NCBI RefSeq assembly: GCF_902788255.1
Contig: NZ_CADAJR010000031.1
Coordinates: 1 to 43,530, forward strand
Reading direction: 5' to 3'
Source: an uncultured Methanobrevibacter sp.
Lineage (GTDB): Archaea > Methanobacteriota > Methanobacteria > Methanobacteriales > Methanobacteriaceae
Length of the DNA: 43,530 nt
Of this stretch, positions 22,942-31,262 are shown in pieces. The first letter of the stretch is position 1; every line of letters starts with the position of its first letter. A model generated the notes under the pieces. That model searched no databases, had not been told where the DNA came from, and saw only the letters and a list, made by a program, of their open reading frames with translations. The position numbers and the translations under genes are program-made.

Positions 22942-24331
22942 AGAGATGGTTAGAAATCAATTGTATGGAGAGTTTATAAGACCAACCAATCAGAACAAGA
23001 ATTTCATAGGCATTGAAATTGAAATTCCGATTATTAATCTTGATAAAAAAGCGGTTGATTTCAATGTGGTCCATGAAATCACAGGGAAGTTCCAAAGGCA
23101 GTTCGGTGATTTCAAAACAGACGGTGTCGATTATGACGGGAATGTATTTTCCCTGAAAAATCATTTGAATGATGATATAGTCTGTTATGACTGTTCATAC
23201 AACAACATTGAATTTGCTATGGGTCGTGAAAGGGATTTGTTTTCAATAAATGAGAGATTCAGTGAATATTATACATTTGTAAAGGAATCCTTTGAGCAGC
23301 ATAACCACACATTGACCGGAATGGGAATCAACCCCTACAGGAAATACAATGTCAATGAGCCAATTCCATCAGAAAGGTATCTGATGCTTTATCATCACTT
23401 GAAATCCTTTAAGAATTATGACAATGTTCCAATGCATTTCCATAAATACCCTGAATATGGAATGTTTTCATCAGCATCCCAGGTTCAGCTCGATGTAACC
23501 CGGGAAAATCTGGTAAAGACAATCAATGTATTTTCAAAAATAGAGCCGATTAAGGCATTGCTCTTTTCAAATTCAGTATTATACGGTGAAGATAACCAAT
23601 TTACTTGCTTTAGGGATGCGCTATGGGAATATTCAACCCATGGCGTAAATCCTCACAATATTGGAGTCTATGACGTTGAATTCAAGGACTTGAATGACCT
23701 TCAATCATATCTGGAATCATTAAATATCTATTGCGTGATGCGTGATGGTGCATATATAAACTTCCCGTCTATGAATCTTTTGGAATACTTTGCACAGGAT
23801 TACGTTTCCGGTGAAATCTATTGTAATGGAAGATATCGCCAGATTGACATCAAGCCATGCATCAATGATATTAAATACCTAAGGCCGTTTAAGTTTATCA
23901 ATCTCACATTCAGAGGAACCGTTGAATTTAGAAGCATATGCACACAGCCGATAAGGGATTCAATGTGTGTGGCGGCATTCCACTTGGGTCTTAAGGATAA
24001 ACTGGATGAACTGGAAGACATCATAACCAACGATACTGTATTGTATCATAGGGGATACACCGCAGGTGAACTTAGAAAGCTTCTGATACAGGAAAAACTT
24101 CCAGGATTCATTAATAAAAATGATTTGTGCCGTTTATCTAGAGACATTGTTGATCTCTCATCTGATGGTCTAAAGGAAAGGAACATAGGTGAGGAGATAT
24201 TTCTAAAACCATTGTATGATAGAATTAAAAAACATTCAAACCCTGGAAAGGATTTAATAAATTTGACAAAAAATGGAATTGATATTGAAAAAATCATCAA
24301 GGATTATGGAAAATTAGACATAACTATATAA
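22922..24331 (+). CDS. GCS2-family glutamate-cysteine ligase-like protein
   Basis: 469 residues (the start may be one of the ATGs at 22922, 22931 or 22934). The N-terminal FIGIEIEIPIIN is the acidic ATP/metal motif of the glutamine synthetase-like GCS2 group (EgtA, plant-type GCS, YbdK). Later blocks LTGMGINPYRKYN, SASQVQLDVT and LTFRGTVEFRSICTQP match the substrate and metal positions of that fold. Members join the gamma-carboxyl of glutamate to an amine such as cysteine. It overlaps the amidotransferase gene by 20 bases and is followed after 39 bases by a second, differently built ligase. The amine acceptor cannot be read from sequence. EgtB and EgtD partners of ergothioneine synthesis are not present nearby. 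Confidence 0.78.
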   Translation: MVMMINKEMVRNQLYGEFIRPTNQNKNFIGIEIEIPIINLDKKAVDFNVVHEITGKFQRQFGDFKTDGVDYDGNVFSLKNHLNDDIVCYDCSYNNIEFAMGRERDLFSINERFSEYYTFVKESFEQHNHTLTGMGINPYRKYNVNEPIPSERYLMLYHHLKSFKNYDNVPMHFHKYPEYGMFSSASQVQLDVTRENLVKTINVFSKIEPIKALLFSNSVLYGEDNQFTCFRDALWEYSTHGVNPHNIGVYDVEFKDLNDLQSYLESLNIYCVMRDGAYINFPSMNLLEYFAQDYVSGEIYCNGRYRQIDIKPCINDIKYLRPFKFINLTFRGTVEFRSICTQPIRDSMCVAAFHLGLKDKLDELEDIITNDTVLYHRGYTAGELRKLLIQEKLPGFINKNDLCRLSRDIVDLSSDGLKERNIGEEIFLKPLYDRIKKHSNPGKDLINLTKNGIDIEKIIKDYGKLDITI

Positions 24332-24370
24332 GTTAATGAGATACAAATTTAAACTAAAAGGGGGATGAAA

Positions 24371-25759
24371 ATGATTTTAAAGAATTTAGCCAAAATACCC
24401 TCAGATGAAATTTTGGAAGGTTCATTTGGAATAGAATGGGAAAGCTTGCGCGCCAATGAGGATGGTAAGTTATCTTTAACACCTCATCCAGCTATTTTTG
24501 GCGATAAATTAACAAATCCTCTTGTCACTACTGATTTTTCAGAAAGTCAAATCGAAATTATCACTCCCACTTTCGACACCATAGATGAGGCTTTTTCTAC
24601 ATTTTCCCTATTGTCTGATTTGGTCAATTCATCTCTTCCGGATGATGAATACCTGTGGTTTCAGTCAATCCCATGTATCCTGCCGTATTGGGACCAGATA
24701 CCGATAGCCCAATACTCTGAGGAAGGGGAGGAATCTCAAAAGTACCGTGAGGAATTGGCTAAAAAGTATGGTGTTAAAAAGCAGATGATTTCAGGAGTGC
24801 ATTTCAATTTCTCATTTAAAGATCGCTTTTTAAAGAAATTGCACTCAATTGAAAACTCTAAACTATCATTCAAGGAGTTTAAAAATCATGTTTACCTAAA
24901 GATAGCCAGAAACTACCTTAGGTATTGCTGGCTGATTATTTATTTGACAGGCTGTTCAATAGGATCTCACAAGACATTCTCCAATGACTGCATTCACCTG
25001 ATGGATGCACAAGACGAGCATGGCAGCTATTATTCAACAAGGGGACCATCATTTAGAAACGCATCCTGCGGATATAAGAACCTGAAGGAATTGTATCCGT
25101 CATACGATACTGTTGAGGATTTCACAGCTGATATTCAGAAATTCATTGATGACGGCGACTTGTCAGAGGCCAAGGAGCTTTATACCCAAATCAGGTTGAA
25201 GCCTAAAAATCCTAAGGACATGCTTAATTCATTGAACAGTGACGGAATAGAATACATTGAGATAAGGACATTGGACATCAATCCGTTCTATAAGTGCGGC
25301 CTTGTCCTGCACGACATGAACTTCCTCCATCTCTTTTTGATTTACATGTACGTCAAGGAAGAGTCTGACTATTCTCTCTGGCAAAAGGAAGCCAAGATAA
25401 ATGAGGAGAATGTTGCCGAAAAGGCATATGTCGATTCAATGAGATTATTAAGGGATGGTGAAGAGGTAACATTAAGGGAATGGGCTGCTGAAATAATCAA
25501 TGAAATGTATGGAATGTGTGAAGTGTTGGGCATTGACTATGCTAAAACATTGGACCTTATGCTCACCCGTGTTGCAAATCCTGATTTCACCTATGGAAAG
25601 AGAATGTTGAGGCTCATTGAACAGGATGGTTACATCAACGCTCATATGAAATTGTCCAAGAACAACAAGAACGTGAGCATTCTCAATCTGAAAAATATCG
25701 GTGATGTCAACTGTTCAGAGTATGAAAAATATGTCAATATCGCTCTTGTCGGTAAATAA
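24371..25759 (+). CDS. gshA: GshA-type glutamate-cysteine ligase
   Basis: 462 residues from the ATG at 24371, chosen because GGGGG ends 6 bases before it (the ATG at 24365 touches the ribosome site). Typical blocks of the proteobacterial/GshAB ligase family: GSFGIEWESLR near 17-27, TTDFSESQIEIITP, ISGVHFNFSF, STRGPSFRNASCGYKN, and IEYIEIRTLDINPF. The known reaction is ATP + Glu + Cys to gamma-glutamylcysteine in the cytosol. Gamma-glutamylcysteine is a main thiol of haloarchaea, but methanogens usually depend on coenzymes M and B. This gene looks acquired, although codon use is not obviously foreign. No glutathione synthetase gene is adjacent. It is the last gene of the operon. Confidence 0.88.
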   Translation: MILKNLAKIPSDEILEGSFGIEWESLRANEDGKLSLTPHPAIFGDKLTNPLVTTDFSESQIEIITPTFDTIDEAFSTFSLLSDLVNSSLPDDEYLWFQSIPCILPYWDQIPIAQYSEEGEESQKYREELAKKYGVKKQMISGVHFNFSFKDRFLKKLHSIENSKLSFKEFKNHVYLKIARNYLRYCWLIIYLTGCSIGSHKTFSNDCIHLMDAQDEHGSYYSTRGPSFRNASCGYKNLKELYPSYDTVEDFTADIQKFIDDGDLSEAKELYTQIRLKPKNPKDMLNSLNSDGIEYIEIRTLDINPFYKCGLVLHDMNFLHLFLIYMYVKEESDYSLWQKEAKINEENVAEKAYVDSMRLLRDGEEVTLREWAAEIINEMYGMCEVLGIDYAKTLDLMLTRVANPDFTYGKRMLRLIEQDGYINAHMKLSKNNKNVSILNLKNIGDVNCSEYEKYVNIALVGK

Positions 25760-25814
25760 TTGATAAAAAACTTTATATATTATTTTTTTAAATATTAAAA
25801 TTAGGGATTCTAAT

Positions 25815-25855
25815 ATAACAATTGTTAATTTATGTAAAGTAATTTATATATAATA
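25815..25855 (+). promoter_or_regulatory. Promoter and candidate operator of the second substrate-binding protein
   Basis: TAACAATTGTTA (25816-25827) is a perfect 12-bp palindrome within ATAACAATTGTTAAT, nearly the same as the sites at 22104 and 22084. It lies about 15-25 bases upstream of a TATA-like ATTTATATATAATA (25842-25855), a position that suits an activator. Confidence 0.45.
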
Positions 25856-25909
25856 CTCATTGTAAATTAATAATTGTAATTTATTTAAATAAATTAATGG
25901 AGAAATAAT

Positions 25910-26884
25910 ATGAATAAAAAAATTTCATTTGTTTTGGTGTTAGCACTTGCCGCATTTTTAGTAATGGGATCCGCCAGTGCAGGACTCTTCGACTTTTTAG
26001 GAGGAGATTCTTCTAACACAGTAAAAATCGGATATTTGCCATCCGATCACGATGCTGCATTATTTGTAGCAGATGCACAAGGTTTATACAAAGATAAAGG
26101 AATCAACACTGAATTGGTTCAATTCAACAATGGTGGAGATTTAATGACCGCTATGGCTAGTGGAGATGTTGATGTGGGTTATGTAGGTATTTCCCCAGTA
26201 TTGTCATCAATATCTGCTGGTGTGCCGGTTAAAGTTATTTCCGCTGCACAAACAGAAGGAAGCGGAATTATCGTCAACGATGCTTCTCACATCGAAAAAG
26301 CACAAGACTTGAAAGGAAAAACCATTGCAACTCCTGGTGATGCATCCATTCAACATGTATTGCTTTCAGCATACCTGAAAAATAATGGAATGTCCTTGGA
26401 TGACATTAACGAATCCGCAATGAAAGTTCCATCAATCAACGATGCATTGAAAACAGGCAATCTTCCAGCTGCAATAACATTCCAACCTTATGTAAGCCTT
26501 GGAGAAACCGATGACGCAATTGATGAATTGGCTGATTCATCCGAAATCATGCCAGGACACCCATGTTGTGTTGTTGTAGCATCTGAAGATTTCATTAAAA
26601 ACAATGAAAACACTACTAAAGACATAATCGCAATTCACGAAAACGCAACAAACTATATCAACGAACAAATCAAAGCAGATAAAACAGCTGATGTCGTAAA
26701 ATTATTACCTAAAGACATTGTTGCAAATGAAGATGCAGAACAAGATTCATTAGAAAGTTTCCCATTCATCTCCGGTTTAAATGAAACCTACAAAGCAAAT
26801 GTGGATGCTTTCCAACAATTAGAAGTTGAATTAGGAATCTTAAATCAAACCATTTCCCAAGATAAATTATACTGGGAAGCATAG
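25910..26884 (+). CDS. ABC transporter substrate-binding protein paralog, secreted
   Basis: 324 residues with a signal peptide (KKISFVLVLALAAFLVMGSASA). The same binding fold as the protein at 18598 follows: KIGYLPSDHDAALFVADAQG, FNNGGDLMTAMASGDVDVGYVG, SAAQTEGSGIIV, HPCCVVVA and SFPFISGLNETYK. Identity to that paralog is very high in the ligand-cleft parts. Here the anchor is replaced by a cleavable-looking signal. Codon use is strongly biased to AAA, GAA, CAA and CCA, unlike the paralog, suggesting high expression. It has its own promoter and terminator and no transporter partner. The ligand is unknown. Location after the gamma-glutamyl operon, plus the shared palindrome, makes uptake of a sulfur compound or amino-acid derivative a possibility only. 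Confidence 0.88.
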   Translation: MNKKISFVLVLALAAFLVMGSASAGLFDFLGGDSSNTVKIGYLPSDHDAALFVADAQGLYKDKGINTELVQFNNGGDLMTAMASGDVDVGYVGISPVLSSISAGVPVKVISAAQTEGSGIIVNDASHIEKAQDLKGKTIATPGDASIQHVLLSAYLKNNGMSLDDINESAMKVPSINDALKTGNLPAAITFQPYVSLGETDDAIDELADSSEIMPGHPCCVVVASEDFIKNNENTTKDIIAIHENATNYINEQIKADKTADVVKLLPKDIVANEDAEQDSLESFPFISGLNETYKANVDAFQQLEVELGILNQTISQDKLYWEA

Positions 26885-26920
26885 TTGAATAACTATGCTT
26901 TTTTATTCTTTTTTTTAAAA
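26878..26920 (+). terminator. Hairpin terminator after the second substrate-binding protein
   Basis: AGCATAGTT (26878-26886) and AACTATGCT (26891-26899) form a perfect 9-bp stem with a GAAT loop, overlapping the stop codon and followed by long T runs. Confidence 0.8.
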
Positions 26921-27547
26921 TCAGTTTTTTTCGTATTCGGCTTTCAAATCAGCCATTGCTTTAATTGTTTTCTCATCACTGACCTTTTCGATAATCCTTT
27001 GGTTTTCAACAAGCCTGTCCATGTATTCCTTTCTTTTTTCATCATCGACAATCTTGTATCGTGAGAAGTTTACAAGCCCTTCAATCAGTCCGGACAGTCC
27101 CCTGTTGAATGCCTGTGCGTTTTCATCATTGATGACGAATTTTCTGATTTTTCCGGTTATGAAAAATATGTTTTTGTCACCCTTGAGGGGAAAGTCATCA
27201 GGTGTCTTTTTCTCAATCCTTTCAACATCAACAATAATGTAAGCTGGAGTGTTTTTAATGATGGCAATGTCATCATCACTGGTATAATATTCATCGCCCA
27301 TGCAATCTAGTGTGGCATATGTGAAAACAAGTGGATCTTGTGTGATGTTAACTACATACTCTTGTCTATCCTGTATGTTTTTCAATGTTTTTGACCCTTC
27401 AAAGATTCTGCAGAAGACCCTGTTCTCGCCGAGATACTTGAATGCGAAGGCACCCGCATTTTTCACGCCATCCTCACTGATTGTGGTGGTTATGCATTCA
27501 TACTGCAAACCCTTTTCGATTCCAACTTTACTCAAATCGCAACTCAT
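26921..27547 (-). CDS. DUF447-family flavin-binding-type protein
   Basis: 208 residues from the ATG at 27547, which follows CAGGAAGATTATA, a clear ribosome site. Blocks such as LQYECITTTISEDGVKNAGAFAFKYLG, VFCRIFEGSKTLKNI and EYVVNITQDPLVF match the archaeal DUF447 family. This has a split-barrel (FMN-binding) fold related to flavin reductases and pyridoxamine phosphate oxidases. The biochemical role is unknown. It overlaps the small upstream gene by 20 bases, so the two are translationally coupled. Confidence 0.75.
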   Translation of the reverse strand: MSCDLSKVGIEKGLQYECITTTISEDGVKNAGAFAFKYLGENRVFCRIFEGSKTLKNIQDRQEYVVNITQDPLVFTYATLDCMGDEYYTSDDDIAIIKNTPAYIIVDVERIEKKTPDDFPLKGDKNIFFITGKIRKFVINDENAQAFNRGLSGLIEGLVNFSRYKIVDDEKRKEYMDRLVENQRIIEKVSDEKTIKAMADLKAEYEKN

Positions 27548-27899
27548 TATAATCTTCCTGCTTGAATCCGTCGGCAATCTTGTTTAGATTGTTGAAAACG
27601 TTTATTAGTGGATTTAAGGTATCGTCAAGTTCATCATTGTCAATATTTCCCAAAACTTCAATGTATTGTGGAAAAACCTGTTTGCCGTTCTGGAAAAAGA
27701 GATAATATTCATTAATGTTGACCTCTTCTTGATTCAGGTCACTTACAATGTCTCTGTACAGCTTATCCAAATCCTCAAAGCTTTCACAAAACAATTCTTT
27801 AATCTCATTGATGTTTTCGTTCGATTCAAGTTTGGACAGGGCTGTGTTGATTCTTATAATTGAAATGGTATAGGATTCTAAGTCAATTTCACCATCCAT
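27528..27899 (-). CDS. Small acidic helical protein, partner gene of DUF447
   Basis: 123 residues from the ATG at 27899, with ribosome site GGTGATATT. It is acidic and almost wholly helical in appearance (ESYTISIIRINTALSKLESNENINEIKELFCESFEDLDKLYRDIV), with no signal, membrane segment or metal motif. I do not recognise a family. Its end overlaps the start of the DUF447 gene, pointing to a joint function or complex. Confidence 0.7.
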   Translation of the reverse strand: MDGEIDLESYTISIIRINTALSKLESNENINEIKELFCESFEDLDKLYRDIVSDLNQEEVNINEYYLFFQNGKQVFPQYIEVLGNIDNDELDDTLNPLINVFNNLNKIADGFKQEDYNELRFE

Positions 27900-27958
27900 A
27901 ATATCACCATGAATAGTTAATAAAAAAGAAAAAAAGAGTAAATTTCTCAAAAGAGAAA

Positions 27959-30055
27959 TTATAATTTGATTTTAATATCGAGTGCGGAAGATCCTTCTTC
28001 GTAAACGAAGATTGGGTTAATGTCCAACTCGGTAATTTCTGGGAAGTCTAAAGTTAATCTGGCTACTCTTTTGATAGCTTCTTTAACTTCTTCTACATCA
28101 CAAGTAGCTTCACCACGGTATCCTGCAAGGAGTTTGGATACTTTGGTTTTTTCGATTTGCTCATCGATTTCCTGTGAACTCATTCCTTTAGCAAGGTTGA
28201 ATGCGACATCCTCAATAAGGTTTACATAGATTCCCCCCATACCGAATGCAATCATAGGACCGAATTGTTTGTCTTTAATCATACCGACAATTACTTCCTC
28301 ACCGGAATCCATCATTTTTTGTACTTCCACACCGTCAGGGATAATGTCAGGGTGAGCTTTCTTAGCGTTTGCAATGATTTCATCATATGCTGCTTTAGCT
28401 TCATCCGCATTTTCAATTCCCACTTTTACACCACCGATATCGGATTTGTGTAAAATCTTATCGGATGCGATTTTAAGTACAACAGGGAATTCCATCTCTT
28501 CTGCAAGTTCTGCTGCTTCATCAGCGGAAGTTGATAATTTGATTGGTGCTGCTGAAATTCCGTATGCTTCAGCTACTGCGTATGCTTCACTTCCAAGCAG
28601 GGTGTCTCTTCCGTCAGCAACAACCTTGTCAAAGATTGCTTTTACAGCATCCTTGTCAACGTCATCAACGTTTTCAATGACATCATCGTACACTCTGTCT
28701 TCCAGTCTTGCATATCTGGTCATTGCTTCAAGTGCAGTTACTGCAGTTTCAGGGAATACGTATGTTGGCACACCGTTTGCTCTTAAAGCTTCATTTGCAG
28801 CTTCAAAGGATGGACCACCCATGTTAACTACAATGATAGGTTTGTCGAATTCTTTTCTTTCCTCTAAAATGGCATTTGCAATTCCGTCAGGATCTGCTGA
28901 TGCGGTAGGACAAACCATGATGATTAAACTGTCCACATCTTCGTAACCTAAAACAAGTTCGAGGGATTCTTTGTATCTGCTTACAGGTGCGTCTCCCAAC
29001 ACGTCAATAGGGTTTTTTGCACTTCCTTCGTCAGTTACACATTTTTTCAGTTTTGCAGTGGTTTCTTCATCAAATTGAACGAGGTTCAGACCTGCTTTTT
29101 CCATTGCGTCTACGGTCAGTACTCCTCCACCACCTGCATTGGTAATAATTGCAACATTGTCACCTTTTGGAAGTGGTGCTTTGGAAAATGCCAATCCTAA
29201 ATCGAAGAGTTCTGCCATGGTTTCAACACGCATGATTCCTGATTGGTGGAATGCGGTATCGAATGCAAGGTCACTTCCAGCCAATGCTCCAGTGTGTGAG
29301 GATGCAGCTGCTGCTCCAGCTGAACTTGAACCGGATTTGAGTATAATTATTGGTTTTTTGTGTGCGGTTTCCCTCATGGTTCTTACGAAGTCTTCATCGT
29401 CGGAAATGGATTCGAGGTAACAGATGATAACGTTTGTTTCATCGTCTTCTGCAAGGTATTGTAACAGCTCGATTTCAGTTACTCCAGCCTTGTTACCTAA
29501 ACTGATAACTTTACTGAATCCGATTCCTGAGGTTACGCTCCAATCGATAATTGCTACCATCATTGCTCCACTTTGTGAGATGAATGCAATGTTTCCTGTT
29601 GGTGGCATCATTTGTGAAAATGAACCGTTTAACGGGGTGTGTGAATCGGTTATTCCTAAACTGTTTGGTCCGATAATGTTTATTCCGTATTCTTCTCCGA
29701 GTGCGGTTAATTCTGCCTCTAATTTTGCACCTTCTTCGCCGACTTCCTTAAATCCTGCGGTAATGACAACCATATTTTCTATGCCAACTTCACCACATTC
29801 CTTAACTGCGGCATTTACGAATGGGGAAGGAATAGTAATGATTACCAAATCTACTTTTCCAGGTACATCTTTTATATTTGCGTAAGCTGTTTTTCCAAGG
29901 ATTTCCCCACCTTTAGGGTTTACTGGATATATTTCGCCTTCAAATCCGTCATTGATAAGATTGTCCACGATAATGTATCCGACTTTTCCAGGCGTATTGG
30001 AAGCTCCAATAACAGCTACAGACTCAGGTTTAAACATCTTAGTGAGATCTTTCAT
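27959..30055 (-). CDS. acd: ADP-forming acetate/acyl-CoA synthetase, fused alpha-beta chain
   Basis: 698 residues. Domains in order: CoA-binding Rossmann domain (VAVIGASNTPGKVGYIIVDNL); two succinyl-CoA-ligase-like domains with VISLGNKAGVTEIELLQYL and SHTGALAGSDLAFDTAF; and a C-terminal ATP-grasp domain (FPVVLKIASDKILHKSDIGGVKVG) with the phosphotransfer His in HKSDIGG. It interconverts acyl-CoA + ADP + Pi and acid + CoA + ATP in the cytosol, giving ATP by substrate-level phosphorylation or activating acetate. Hydrogenotrophic Methanobrevibacter assimilate acetate, so either direction is plausible. Ribosome site AGGAGAAATAAC precedes the start. Codon bias is strong, as in well-expressed genes. 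Some family members are PAT-type acetyltransferases with a GNAT domain, absent here. Confidence 0.93.
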   Translation of the reverse strand: MKDLTKMFKPESVAVIGASNTPGKVGYIIVDNLINDGFEGEIYPVNPKGGEILGKTAYANIKDVPGKVDLVIITIPSPFVNAAVKECGEVGIENMVVITAGFKEVGEEGAKLEAELTALGEEYGINIIGPNSLGITDSHTPLNGSFSQMMPPTGNIAFISQSGAMMVAIIDWSVTSGIGFSKVISLGNKAGVTEIELLQYLAEDDETNVIICYLESISDDEDFVRTMRETAHKKPIIILKSGSSSAGAAAASSHTGALAGSDLAFDTAFHQSGIMRVETMAELFDLGLAFSKAPLPKGDNVAIITNAGGGGVLTVDAMEKAGLNLVQFDEETTAKLKKCVTDEGSAKNPIDVLGDAPVSRYKESLELVLGYEDVDSLIIMVCPTASADPDGIANAILEERKEFDKPIIVVNMGGPSFEAANEALRANGVPTYVFPETAVTALEAMTRYARLEDRVYDDVIENVDDVDKDAVKAIFDKVVADGRDTLLGSEAYAVAEAYGISAAPIKLSTSADEAAELAEEMEFPVVLKIASDKILHKSDIGGVKVGIENADEAKAAYDEIIANAKKAHPDIIPDGVEVQKMMDSGEEVIVGMIKDKQFGPMIAFGMGGIYVNLIEDVAFNLAKGMSSQEIDEQIEKTKVSKLLAGYRGEATCDVEEVKEAIKRVARLTLDFPEITELDINPIFVYEEGSSALDIKIKL

Positions 30056-30329
30056 GTTATTTCTCCTGTTGTTTTTATATTGTCATGTTAATCTATAATG
30101 ATAAATAATTAACATTTAATATAATTATATATATTGTTATATTGTTATTTAAAGATATTGTTTAATCATTTAAAACGTAGTTTAAACCCTTTTCTTCTTT
30201 TTATTTAATCTTTTAAAAATAATTAATTAACTTATTAACATTTATAATATATGATTACAATAAATATTATTAAATTATAAATTATTGATATTTTAAATAA
30301 TTTAGAAAAATATCAAATTAGGAGATATT
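30056..30329. promoter_or_regulatory. Divergent promoter region between acd and DUF2121 gene
   Basis: 274 bases of very AT-rich DNA with several TATA-like runs facing both ways. A repeated ATTGTTAT at 30131-30148 is visible. No RNA gene or clear palindrome seen. Confidence 0.4.
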
Positions 30330-31250
30330 ATGAGCTTAATTATCGCTTATGTTGGAAAAAAAGGATGTGTAATGGCGAGTGATAAAAGAAAAATAGGATA
30401 CTTTGGTGATAAAAAGAATTTAAGTAAATTAGAAGAAGAATTATATGAAGGACACATTGACAATGATGATGATTTCCTTAAACGTGCCAAGGAACTTGGT
30501 ATTTCAATCAAGATTACCGATGATGCAAATAAGCTGAAAATAATCGGAAACACAATTCGTGGGGAAGTAAGTACTAAAGGAACCTTTGAAACAAGAAGAA
30601 GACGTATTTACGGAACCAAAAACGGTTATCAGATTGTTGAACTATTGGGTTCTGAAACTGAATCCCGTAAGGCCGGAGACAGTGGACTCATCGTCTTTGG
30701 AAATGAATTTGCAAAGCGTGCTGCTGAAACATTAATCAAAAGAAACTGGAAGGCCTCCCAAAGTTTAAGGTATATGGGTGAGATTTTCCAGGGCATTATA
30801 GAAGAGGTTGCTTCCAAAACTCCTACCGTAGGCAAAAATGTTGACGTGCTGATGCAACAGCCGGATTTTGATAAAACTAAAGCTCAACAACATTTGAATA
30901 TTACAATTGACCATGATATTAAAGTATTGACCAAATTCAGACAGGAACTGACTGAAAAATTGGTCCAGCAGAATCTGGAAATAGAAATGGCAAATAAAAT
31001 CATCGATAAGGGTGAGGTTGGCCGTGTTGTCCAGATTGATGGAAACATGCTTTATGTTCAATTAAATGATAAGACTCAGGCTGTTGACGGCAACTGGAAA
31101 AGACTTGCAGGCCCTGGCCAAAACGTATTGATGTTTACAGACAGCGATGATGCAAAGATTGGAGATAAGGTTATCATTGAAAACGAAGATTTATGTCTTA
31201 AAAAGGATAAGTCTTCCCTTAAATGTGATATCATTTTATGCTCATTATAA
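30330..31250 (+). CDS. DUF2121-family methanogen protein
   Basis: 306 residues, matching archaeal (mainly methanogen) DUF2121 proteins of unknown function. The N-terminus MSLIIAYVGKKGCVMASDKRKIGYFGD resembles the first strands of proteasome-type Ntn hydrolases (compare GIVCKDGVVLAADKR), so a proteasome-like fold is likely. There is no Thr or Cys at residue 2, however, so self-processing is doubtful. The C-terminal part (VGRVVQIDGNMLYVQLNDKTQAVDGNW) looks like a small beta-barrel. Ribosome site GGAGATATT. The MBL-hydrolase gene starts 12 bases after its stop, so the two share an operon. Confidence 0.75.
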   Translation: MSLIIAYVGKKGCVMASDKRKIGYFGDKKNLSKLEEELYEGHIDNDDDFLKRAKELGISIKITDDANKLKIIGNTIRGEVSTKGTFETRRRRIYGTKNGYQIVELLGSETESRKAGDSGLIVFGNEFAKRAAETLIKRNWKASQSLRYMGEIFQGIIEEVASKTPTVGKNVDVLMQQPDFDKTKAQQHLNITIDHDIKVLTKFRQELTEKLVQQNLEIEMANKIIDKGEVGRVVQIDGNMLYVQLNDKTQAVDGNWKRLAGPGQNVLMFTDSDDAKIGDKVIIENEDLCLKKDKSSLKCDIILCSL

Positions 31251-31262
31251 GCTGGGGTTTAA

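Noticed and set aside
28374-28946. 190-codon plus-strand frame inside the acyl-CoA synthetase gene
   Set aside because: Ser-rich low-complexity antisense of a strongly coding gene. It has no ribosome site and is a shadow.
30131-30148. Repeated ATTGTTAT as a further copy of the ATAAC-N4-GTTAT operator
   Set aside because: The copies are direct, not palindromic, and lie in extremely AT-rich DNA.
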